DNA from: Pseudomonas sp. 8AS
Lineage (GTDB): Bacteria; Pseudomonadota; Gammaproteobacteria; Pseudomonadales; Pseudomonadaceae
Length of the DNA: 64,000 bases
Assembly: GCF_902506505.1 (NCBI RefSeq)
Contig: NZ_LR733406.1
Coordinates: 3,490,904 to 3,554,903 of the forward strand
Direction of reading: 5' to 3'
Positions 57,205 to 64,000 of this stretch are shown here, one piece after another (position 1 is the stretch's first letter; every line of letters starts with the position of its first letter). The notes under the pieces are model-generated. The model had not been told where the DNA came from. It searched no databases and saw only the letters and a list, made by a program, of their open reading frames with translations. Made by a program: the position numbers and the translations under genes.

Positions 57205-57460
57205 GGAAGCCCTCCTTGGGCGATCGAAGATGCGGCTCCAGTATTGGCGCTCGCGCCGCTCGCCACAAGCCGGGCACGGCGCAGAACTTTACCGCCCCGT
57301 GCGCCGCCCAGCCGCGGCGGACGCCCGCCTGTGCCACAGCCGGCAAGCCCGCCACGGGCAACTTGTGCGGCCTGCGGCGAATGGCTAATGTCGCCGACAG
57401 GCCAGCCGCGCCTGGAGCGCGGTGGCGACCACGGAGCCAGAACCGGCAAGGAGCCCCACC

Positions 57461-58315
57461 ATGCAGTACCCCCGCCATCTTCCACGTCTGCTGGCCAGCC
57501 TGGCCCTGCTCGGCAGTCTCGGCGCCGGGAGCGCCTGGGCCAGCACCTGCACCATAGTCGTCGACCCGTCCGATGCCCCCGCCGTCGAGGCCCTCAAGGC
57601 CAAAGCAGCGGTGGGCGATGCCTGCGCCCAGTTCAACCTCGGCTATGTGTACTACACCCGCCAGGCTTACCCCCTCAGCGAGCTGTGGTATGCCCAGGCC
57701 GCGGACCAGGGGGTCGCCCGCGCGGCCTTCGAGCTGGCCATCCTCTACCGCGACGAGCTGCTCCCCGGCGGCGATGGCAAACGCCTGCCCCTGCTGGAAC
57801 AGGCCGCCAACCAGGGCCTCGACCTGGCCCAGGTGGAACTGGGCGTCGACTACCTGCTGCAGGGCGACGACTCGCAGCAGCAGTTCATCGCCATGCAGTG
57901 GTTCGAAAAGGCCGCCGTGCAGGGCAACACCCACGCCCAGTACCTCCTCGCCGAGGAATACTGGAGCGACGACAACGGCATTCAGGACATCGGCAGCGAC
58001 GACGGGCTCGCCGAGCGTTACGTCAGCAACGACGACAAGGCCCTGCAGTGGCTATGCAAGGCCGCCCTGGGCGGCTATGCACAGGCCCAGTACGGCCTCA
58101 GCCATGCCTACAGCATCGGCCGCGGCATGCCGAGCAACCAGGTCCAGCGCCGCCTCTGGCTGGAAAAGGCCGCGGCCAGCGGCTCTCAAGAGGCCATCGC
58201 CGAACTGGATAGCAGCGATAGCGCCTGGTACACCCGGGCCGAGCAGTGGCTCAAGCGCCAGACCGTCAGCGAGGAAGCCCGCTGCCCGGATGTCGCCCTG
58301 GCCCTGGAGCAATAA
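57461..58315 (+). CDS. Sel1-like repeat protein, exported
   Basis: A 284-residue protein with a signal peptide (cleavage after AWA) and about five Sel1/TPR-like helical repeats such as AQFNLGYVYYTRQAYPLSELWYAQAADQG and AQYLLAEEYW. Such proteins act as periplasmic scaffolds. The start at 57461 follows AAGGAG. Confidence 0.82.
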   Translation: MQYPRHLPRLLASLALLGSLGAGSAWASTCTIVVDPSDAPAVEALKAKAAVGDACAQFNLGYVYYTRQAYPLSELWYAQAADQGVARAAFELAILYRDELLPGGDGKRLPLLEQAANQGLDLAQVELGVDYLLQGDDSQQQFIAMQWFEKAAVQGNTHAQYLLAEEYWSDDNGIQDIGSDDGLAERYVSNDDKALQWLCKAALGGYAQAQYGLSHAYSIGRGMPSNQVQRRLWLEKAAASGSQEAIAELDSSDSAWYTRAEQWLKRQTVSEEARCPDVALALEQ

Positions 58316-58350
58316 GCCCGCCCCGGACGGTTCACCGACCAGCGCCGCCC

Positions 58351-58785
58351 TCAGCCCAGGCGCGCCAGCAAGCGTGCCTGCAGCTGCTCCAGTTCGGCCG
58401 GGTCGGCCTTGGCGCTGGCGTGGATGCCCAGGCTTTCGCCGGCAAAACGCGGGATCACGTGCATATGGATGTGAAACACCGTCTGCCCGGCAGGCGCGCC
58501 GTTGAACTGCGCCACCTGCACCCCGGCCGGCTGCAGCTCGTCCACCAGCGCGCGGGCCAGGCGCTGCACCACGGCCATCACCTTGGCCAGGCTGGCGCTG
58601 TCGATTTCCAGGATATTGCGCGCTTGCGCCTGCTTCGGGATCACCAGCGAGTGGCCGAAGGACTGCGGGAACACATCGAGGAAGGCCAGCACATCGTCAT
58701 CCTCGTACAGCTTGTAGCAGGGGGCTTCGCCGCGAATGATCTTGGCAAAGATGTTCTGTTCATCGTAATCGCCGTGCAGGCTCAT
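58351..58785 (-). CDS. HIT-family protein
   Basis: A 144-residue histidine-triad protein with the active-site HIHMHVIPR at 105-113. It should hydrolyse nucleoside phosphoramidates or similar purine nucleotides. The start MSLHGDYDEQNIFAKII at 58785 follows GGAGAA. Confidence 0.9.
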   Translation of the reverse strand: MSLHGDYDEQNIFAKIIRGEAPCYKLYEDDDVLAFLDVFPQSFGHSLVIPKQAQARNILEIDSASLAKVMAVVQRLARALVDELQPAGVQVAQFNGAPAGQTVFHIHMHVIPRFAGESLGIHASAKADPAELEQLQARLLARLG

Positions 58786-58917
58786 CAAGGTTCTCCGGTA
58801 GCGTTGTGCAAAGGAGCGAACCATACCGGTTTCGGCGCACCGGGAAAAACCCGCTACCTGACCGAACGGACATTCGCCGCTATCCTGCCCCTTTCCGCCA
58901 GCCCGACCGGAGCGCCC

Positions 58918-59622
58918 ATGCCAGACCTGTCCACCTTCCCCATCACGCACAAATGGCCCGCCACCCAGCCCGAGCGCCTGCAGCTCTACTCGCTGCCCAC
59001 GCCCAACGGGGTCAAGGTGTCGATCATGCTGGAAGAGACCGGCCTGCCCTACGAGCCGCACCTGGTCAGCTTCGACAGCCACGACCAGCTCAGCGCTGAA
59101 TTCCTCTCGCTCAACCCGAACAACAAGATCCCCGCCATCCTCGACCCCAATGGCCCGGACGGCCAGCCGCTGGCGCTGTTCGAGTCCGGGGCGATCCTGC
59201 TCTACCTCGCCGATAAGACCGGCCAGCTGCTGCCGCAAGACGCCGCCGCGCGCTACCAGTGCATCCAGTGGCTGATGTGGCAGATGGGCGGCATCGGCCC
59301 GATGTTCGGCCAGGTCGGCTTCTTCCATAAATTCGCCGGCAAGGACTACGCGGACAAGCGCCCGCGCGACCGCTACATCGAGGAAGCCAAGCGCCTGCTC
59401 GGCGTGCTCGACCAGCGCCTGCAGGGCCGCGAATGGGTCATGGGCGACGCCTACAGCATCGCCGACATCGCCATCTTCCCCTGGGTACGCAACCTGATCG
59501 GCTTCTACGGGGCGGGCGAACTGGTGGAGTTCGAGCGTTTTGCCAATGTGCAGCGGGTTCTCGAACGCTTCCTGGCGCGGCCGGCGGTGGTGCGGGGGCT
59601 GACGATTCCGCAGCGGGCTTGA
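58918..59622 (+). CDS. Glutathione S-transferase family protein, YghU/nu-class-like
   Basis: A 234-residue two-domain GST. The N-terminal thioredoxin fold has LYSLPTPNGVKVSIMLEETGL and the cis-proline NNKIPAI; the C-terminal helices include GDAYSIADIAIFPWVRN. It resembles YghU/YfcG, which have disulfide-reductase activity. The start at 58918 follows CGGAG. Confidence 0.85.
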   Translation: MPDLSTFPITHKWPATQPERLQLYSLPTPNGVKVSIMLEETGLPYEPHLVSFDSHDQLSAEFLSLNPNNKIPAILDPNGPDGQPLALFESGAILLYLADKTGQLLPQDAAARYQCIQWLMWQMGGIGPMFGQVGFFHKFAGKDYADKRPRDRYIEEAKRLLGVLDQRLQGREWVMGDAYSIADIAIFPWVRNLIGFYGAGELVEFERFANVQRVLERFLARPAVVRGLTIPQRA

Positions 59623-59688
59623 ACGGATGGCCGCCTGCGGCCGCAGACCAACCCAGCCGATCAGCTCACGCACCGGCAACCTGCTCCT

Positions 59689-59916
59689 CTAATCACTACG
59701 CACCAGCCACTCGACCACGCGCCGAGTCAGCGGGCTGATCAGCAGCACCAGCGGCAAAGCCAGCAGCCAGGCCGTCAGCCAGGCGCCGAGCCACAGGCTG
59801 ACAAAGCCGGGGCTCGGCCCCGTGGCGCGAAAGGTCGACAGCCCCGAGACCAGCAGAGACATCAGCCCCGAGAGAATCAGGGCGAACAGCAGCGGGCTGT
59901 ATTTGCGCGGGATCAT
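59689..59916 (-). CDS. DUF2798 membrane protein
   Basis: A 75-residue protein with two membrane helices, starting MIPRKYSPLLFALILSG. It overlaps the flavodoxin-like gene by four bases (ATGA) and is the last gene of that operon. Function unknown. Confidence 0.85.
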   Translation of the reverse strand: MIPRKYSPLLFALILSGLMSLLVSGLSTFRATGPSPGFVSLWLGAWLTAWLLALPLVLLISPLTRRVVEWLVRSD

Positions 59917-60512
59917 CCGACCACCTCCAGGCTCTGCGTGAGCGGGCTGCCGTGCTGCAGGCGCTGCAGGGTGGCGGCGAAGTTCTGCCCGAACAGCCGC
60001 GCGGTCTTGATATCGCCCGGCACAAACGAGTCGGCCGATGAGGCTTTCTCCGCCTGGGCCATCAGCCCCGACCAGGAACCGAGGCGGTTCGCCGCTTCGT
60101 CGTAGGCCACGCCGCTGTGCTGCTCCGGCAGAATCGGATTGCCGACCCACAGCATGCCGTGCTGCATGCAGAAGACGAACATCGACAGCAGCGTCGATTG
60201 CTTGTCACCGGCCGGCAATGCCGACACCGTGAAACCCGCCGCCAGGCGCCCGCGCAGCTGCTGGCTGCGCCACAGCCCGCCGGTGGCATCCATGAAGGCC
60301 TTGACCTGGGCCGACACCCCGCCGAGGTAAGTGGGTGAGCCGAGGATGTAGGCGTCGAACTCGAGCAGCGCATCCGGCGCCCTGGCCAGGTCTTGCGCCT
60401 GCAGCAGGCAAACCTCGATATCGGGAACGCTGCGCGCACCCTCGGCAACGATGCCGGCGATGTGCGCGGTATGCCCGTGGGCACTGTGGTAAATCACTGC
60501 GACTTTGTTCAT
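59913..60512 (-). CDS. Flavodoxin-fold NAD(P)H oxidoreductase (WrbA/NQO-like)
   Basis: A 199-residue flavodoxin-like protein with FMN loop SAHGHTAHIA, the GSPTYLGGVSAQVKAFMD segment, and GDIKTARLFGQNFA near the end. It probably reduces quinones or related electrophiles. It is the middle gene of the MerR-linked operon; the start at 60512 follows GGAGAA. Confidence 0.85.
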   Translation of the reverse strand: MNKVAVIYHSAHGHTAHIAGIVAEGARSVPDIEVCLLQAQDLARAPDALLEFDAYILGSPTYLGGVSAQVKAFMDATGGLWRSQQLRGRLAAGFTVSALPAGDKQSTLLSMFVFCMQHGMLWVGNPILPEQHSGVAYDEAANRLGSWSGLMAQAEKASSADSFVPGDIKTARLFGQNFAATLQRLQHGSPLTQSLEVVG

Positions 60513-60549
60513 GACGGTTCTCCGGGTTGTGCGTGATGCGTTGCTGCGC

Positions 60550-61047
60550 TCAGCGCAGCAGTGCGCTGATGAATACGGCGGCCAGGTAGAGGCCCAGGCC
60601 AAACACGCTGTGATTGGCCACGCTCTTGATGCAGTTCTTTAGAGGGGTTGGCGTGTTGGCGGCGGCGAAGCCCGAGCCCATGGCCGGCTGAATCACCAGC
60701 AGGGGGATGCTGACTGTGGCGACCCCAACCAGCAGCGCCGGGAGCAGCGTCGGCTGCCAGGCCCAGTCCAGGCCGGCGATGGCCAGCAGCAGCGCCGCAA
60801 AGGCGATACCGGTGAGGTAGTGCATCAGCCAGCCCAGGGCCAGTTCGCCGCGGATCGGCGGCGCCTTGGCGATGGCTTCATGGGCCAGCCTGCCGCGCAA
60901 CAGGTGCCCCACCCAGCGACCGATGAAGGCAAAGTTCAGGGTCGGCACGCCGCGGTATTTCAACAGCATCAGCCAGACATCCATCAGCGCCGTCGCCAGG
61001 ATGCCGATGCCGGCCGCCAGGGTTATGAATTGCAGTAAGTGCGTCAT
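60550..61047 (-). CDS. DUF2938 membrane protein
   Basis: A 165-residue four-helix membrane protein with GWLMHYLTGIAFAALLLAIAG and IQPAMGSGFAAANTPTPLKNC. Function unknown. It is the first gene after the MerR-type promoter at 61088-61118. Confidence 0.85.
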   Translation of the reverse strand: MTHLLQFITLAAGIGILATALMDVWLMLLKYRGVPTLNFAFIGRWVGHLLRGRLAHEAIAKAPPIRGELALGWLMHYLTGIAFAALLLAIAGLDWAWQPTLLPALLVGVATVSIPLLVIQPAMGSGFAAANTPTPLKNCIKSVANHSVFGLGLYLAAVFISALLR

Positions 61048-61087
61048 AAGGACCTCCTCAAGGTTGACCCGCCAGGGGTTCTGCTCG

Positions 61088-61118
61088 AATCTACAAGTTC
61101 AAGTGAACTTGAGGTCAA
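61088..61118 (-). promoter_or_regulatory. MerR-type promoter with 19-bp spacer
   Basis: On the minus strand TTGACC and TAGATT are separated by exactly 19 bases, the long spacer typical of MerR-activated promoters. Inside it lies the dyad CAAGTTCA-AG-TGAACTTG (61094-61111). It drives the DUF2938-flavodoxin-DUF2798 operon and faces the merR gene. Confidence 0.8.
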
Positions 61119-61128
61119 GAGGTATCTT

Positions 61129-61560
61129 ATGGATATCGCTGAAGTCGCCAGACGCTCCGGCGTACCGGCATCGGCACTGCGTTTCTACGAGGAAAAGGGG
61201 CTGATCGCTTCGCTCGGCCGCCAGGGGCTAAGGCGCAGCTTTGCGCCGCAGATCCTGGATCAACTGGCGCTGATCTCGCTCGGCCAGTCGGCCGGCTTCA
61301 CCCTGGATGAAATACGCACGATGTTCGCGCCCAATGGCGCGCCGGCGATCGACCGGCAGATGCTCGCGGCCAAGGCCGATGAGCTCGATGCCACCATCAA
61401 GCGCCTGCAGGCCATGAGCAATGGCTTACGTCATGCGGCGGCCTGCCCGGCGCCGAGCCACGCCGAGTGCCCGACCTTCCAGCGCCTGGTGCAAGCGGCG
61501 GCCGCCAGCGCCCATGCACGCAAGCACAGAAAAGGCGGACGCAAGGGCCTGGGCCAGTGA
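61129..61560 (+). CDS. MerR-family regulator with CueR-like Cx7C
   Basis: A 143-residue MerR protein with the N-terminal winged helix (MDIAEVARRSGVPASALRFYEEKGLI) and a C-terminal C106-x7-C114, the spacing CueR uses for Cu(I). The target operon encodes an oxidoreductase rather than a metal exporter, so redox or electrophile sensing is equally likely. The start at 61129 follows AGAGG. Confidence 0.88.
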   Translation: MDIAEVARRSGVPASALRFYEEKGLIASLGRQGLRRSFAPQILDQLALISLGQSAGFTLDEIRTMFAPNGAPAIDRQMLAAKADELDATIKRLQAMSNGLRHAAACPAPSHAECPTFQRLVQAAAASAHARKHRKGGRKGLGQ

Positions 61561-61624
61561 GCCGGGCGGACGGCCCCGACCAGCCGGAGGTGGTTTAGTC
61601 AGAAGACAACCGCACGTCCCGGCC

Positions 61625-63070
61625 TCAGTCGTGCGGCACGCCGTAACGCTTGAGCAGTTGCTTGCAGCGCGCGGACAGGTGCAGCACGCGCAGCTGCTTG
61701 CCGGCCTTGGCGTAACGTTCGCGCAGGGTCTTCAGCGCGGCGATGGCCGAGTAGTCGACGAAGCTCAGGTGGCGGCAGTCGAGCACGACCTGCTGCGGAT
61801 CGTTGGCGGGGTCGAACTGGTTGAGGAAGGGCGTGGTCGAGGCGAAGAACAGCGTGCCGTGCAGGCTGTAGAGCTTGCTGCCATCGGCCTGCAGATGGCT
61901 GTCGGCATACAGTTCGCGGGCGTGCTGCCAGGCGAAGTTGAGCGCGGCGATGACGATGCCGCAGAGCACGGCGGTGGCCAGGTCGGTGAATACGGTGATG
62001 CTGGTTACCGCGATGATCACCAGCACATCGTTCAGCGGCACCCGGTTGAGCACCCGCAGCGAGGCCCAGGCAAAGGTCTGCTGCGCCACCACGAACATCA
62101 CCCCGACCAGTGCCGCCAGCGGAATGCGCTCGATTAGCGGCGAGAGAAACAGCACGAACAGCAGGATCATCACCCCGGCCACCACGCCGGAAAGCCGGCC
62201 GCGGCCACCAGAGCTGAGGTTGATCACGGTCTGGCCGATCATCGCGCAGCCGCCCATGCCGCCGAATGCCCCGGAGACCATGTTGGCCGCGCCCAGGGTC
62301 ACGCATTCGCGATCCGGGTAGCCACGGCTCTCGGTGATCTCGTCGGTCAGGTTCAGGGTCAGCAGGGTTTCCAGCAGGCCGACCAGGCCCATCAGGATCG
62401 CGTAGGGCGCAATGATGCGCAGGGTTTCCAGGGTCCAGGGCACCTGCGGCAGGGCAAACTGCGGCAAGCCGCCGGCGATGTGCGCCATGTCGCCCAGGGT
62501 GTGGGTCGGCAGGCCGAGCAGGTACACCGCCAGGCCCACGCCGAGGATCGCCACCAGCGCCGGCGGCACGCTGCGGGTCAGGCGCGGCAGCAGGTAGACG
62601 ATGGCCATGGTCAGCGCCACCAGGCCCAGCATCAGGTACAGCGCGTTGCCGCTGAGCCAGGTGTCACCCTGCTTGAAGTGCTCCAGCTGGGCCAGGGCGA
62701 TGATGATCGCCAGGCCGTTGACGAAGCCGATCATCACCGAGTGCGGCACCATGCGGATCAGCTTGCCCAGGCGCAGCAGACCGAACAGGATCATCAGCAA
62801 CCCGCCGAGCAGCACGGTGGCCAGCAGGTACTGCACGCCGTGCTGCACCACCAAGGCGACTATCACCACAGCCATCGAGCCGGCGGCACCGGAGACCATG
62901 CCCGGCCGGCCGCCGAACAGTGCGGTCAGGGTGCAGATGATGAAGGCGCCGTAGAGCCCCATCAGCGGATTGAGGTGCGCCACCAGGGCAAAGGCGATGC
63001 ACTCCGGCACCAGCGCGAAGGAGGTGGTGAGCCCGGCCAGGACGTCGACGCGCAGACGTTTTACTTTCAT
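61625..63070 (-). CDS. SulP-family anion transporter with STAS domain
   Basis: A 481-residue transporter with about 12-14 helices and a C-terminal STAS domain (about 390-475, with VVLDCRHLSFVDYSAIAALKTL). It probably carries sulfate, bicarbonate or a dicarboxylate; the substrate cannot be told. The start at 63070 (MKVKRLRVDVLAGLTT) is preferred to 63082; neither has a strong ribosome site. Confidence 0.87.
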   Translation of the reverse strand: MKVKRLRVDVLAGLTTSFALVPECIAFALVAHLNPLMGLYGAFIICTLTALFGGRPGMVSGAAGSMAVVIVALVVQHGVQYLLATVLLGGLLMILFGLLRLGKLIRMVPHSVMIGFVNGLAIIIALAQLEHFKQGDTWLSGNALYLMLGLVALTMAIVYLLPRLTRSVPPALVAILGVGLAVYLLGLPTHTLGDMAHIAGGLPQFALPQVPWTLETLRIIAPYAILMGLVGLLETLLTLNLTDEITESRGYPDRECVTLGAANMVSGAFGGMGGCAMIGQTVINLSSGGRGRLSGVVAGVMILLFVLFLSPLIERIPLAALVGVMFVVAQQTFAWASLRVLNRVPLNDVLVIIAVTSITVFTDLATAVLCGIVIAALNFAWQHARELYADSHLQADGSKLYSLHGTLFFASTTPFLNQFDPANDPQQVVLDCRHLSFVDYSAIAALKTLRERYAKAGKQLRVLHLSARCKQLLKRYGVPHD

Positions 63071-63181
63071 GCAATGACCCAAGGGCGGGCAGGCAAGGCC
63101 GGTCCGCGGAGAGTGAGGGGAACGAGGGCCGCGGATGTTACGGAAATGCCGGCGGGCCGGCCAGTGATTGGCCAGGCGCCA

Positions 63182-64000
63182 TCACGGCGCCGACTGGTCG
63201 CCCGCCTCGGCCGCGGGGTTGGCGCGCTGCATCTGCTCGTGCACCGTGCGTTCCTCCACGCGTGGGTCCAGGGCGGCCGAGAGCGGCGAGCTGGTCATGT
63301 TGTCCGGCACGGCCACGTGCTGCAGCGGAGCATCCGGCACCGGCTGCATCTGTTTGATGGTGTCCGGGCGCACGCGAAAGATCAGCACGAAGGCGCAGAA
63401 GCAGACAAAGGCGTAGAGCATGTTCGGCCCTAGCTCGCGCATCAACAGCCCCGCGGTCAGCGGCCCCAGGCAGGCACCGATGCCGAAGGTCACCAGCAGC
63501 ATGGCCGTCAGCGAAACCCGGTGCTCGGCCTCGATGTAATCGTTGGAGAACGCCACGGCCAGCGGGTACAGGCTGAACTGCAGCAGGCAGAAGACAAAGC
63601 CCAGGGGGAACAGCAGCGCCAGCGGCAGCTCGGGCAAGATGGCCATAGGCAGGCTGGCCAGGGTCAGCAATACCGCGCAGTTGCGGATCAGCGCGCCGCG
63701 ATCATAGCGATCCGACAGCCAGCCCAGCGGCCACTGCACCAACAGGCCGGCGAGGATGCAGCTGGCCATGAACAGGCCGACCTGCTGGGTGCTCAGGCCC
63801 ATGCGTGAGGCGTGCAGCGGCGCCAGCCCATAGAAGGAGCCGATGGCCAGCCCCGAAACCAGAGTGGTGGTCAGCGACTGCGGCACCCGCTTGATGAAGA
63901 ACAGCGGCTCCAGGGCCACCGGCTGCATCGGAGCCGGATGGCTGCGACGGGTCATGGCCACCGGCACCAGGCACAGGGTGAAGCACAGCGCCACCAGCAT
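63182..64000 (-). CDS. MFS transporter, N-terminal half missing at window edge
   Basis: The last 272 codons of a major facilitator protein, open at 64000, so the true start lies beyond the window. About six helices remain, with GLAIGSFYGLAPLHASRMGLS, QWPLGWLSDRYDRG and GFVFCLLQFSLYPLAVAFSNDY of the YcaD-like branch, then a Pro/Ala-rich cytoplasmic tail. Confidence 0.85.
   Translation of the reverse strand: MLVALCFTLCLVPVAMTRRSHPAPMQPVALEPLFFIKRVPQSLTTTLVSGLAIGSFYGLAPLHASRMGLSTQQVGLFMASCILAGLLVQWPLGWLSDRYDRGALIRNCAVLLTLASLPMAILPELPLALLFPLGFVFCLLQFSLYPLAVAFSNDYIEAEHRVSLTAMLLVTFGIGACLGPLTAGLLMRELGPNMLYAFVCFCAFVLIFRVRPDTIKQMQPVPDAPLQHVAVPDNMTSSPLSAALDPRVEERTVHEQMQRANPAAEAGDQSAP

Overview
The window looks like chromosome of a high-GC Pseudomonas of the P. 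aeruginosa / P. alcaligenes type. This rests on gene content and arrangement: a Lap adhesin system, pcpS, metE/metR, dctA with a sigma-54 promoter, and an OprO/OprP-type porin beside a DUF692/DUF2063/DoxX operon, an ECF sigma factor and a FabH-like synthase. From memory that last arrangement resembles PAO1 PA3279-PA3286. No rRNA, tRNA, CRISPR array, prophage or insertion sequence was recognised.

Layout. 1-7170: start of a giant LapA-like RTX adhesin (minus strand) divergent from its type I secretion genes lapE-lapB-lapC. 7.3-14.3 kb: DTW-domain tRNA modifier, Aer-like chemoreceptor, a 41-residue small ORF beside a perfect inverted repeat, aceK, a PAP2 membrane enzyme and dctA. 14.6-22.2 kb: arsenic region, with arsR-gapdh-arsJ on the plus strand convergent with a minus-strand run arsO-acr3-permease-thioredoxin followed by cbpA-cbpM. 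22.4-29 kb: AraC regulator, M23 peptidase, a lower-GC methyltransferase, DUF502, MFS, dienelactone hydrolase and pcpS, plus an apparent small-RNA or micro-ORF unit on the minus strand. 29.3-35.4 kb: divergent metE/metR, cupin, small membrane proteins, chorismate mutase, DUF2790.

35.5-41.5 kb: four-gene FUSC/HlyD/DUF1656/OMF efflux operon with a divergent LysR regulator. 41.6-48.4 kb: an atypical class A penicillin-binding protein, VF530, small hydrolase, DUF4349 lipoprotein and others. 48.4-54.7 kb: phosphate-type porin with a Pho box, then an ECF sigma / zinc-finger anti-sigma pair upstream of an HvfABCD-type operon (Cys-rich precursor peptide, DUF692 enzyme, DUF2063 partner, DoxX), with a good ECF-type promoter in front of the precursor gene, and a KAS III-like gene. 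55-64 kb: LysE exporter, a solute-binding-protein remnant, DUF1326, lipoprotein, Sel1 protein, HIT, GST, a MerR gene divergent from a flavodoxin operon across a 19-bp-spacer promoter, SulP transporter and a truncated MFS gene.

The strongest candidate for a little-described system is the ECF-controlled HvfABCD-type modified-peptide operon (50025-53534). Next are the minus-strand unit at 28098-28214, the small ORF/inverted-repeat locus at 9891-10097, and the MerR-flavodoxin module at 59689-61560. Functions come from motif recognition and memory of families; no database search was possible.
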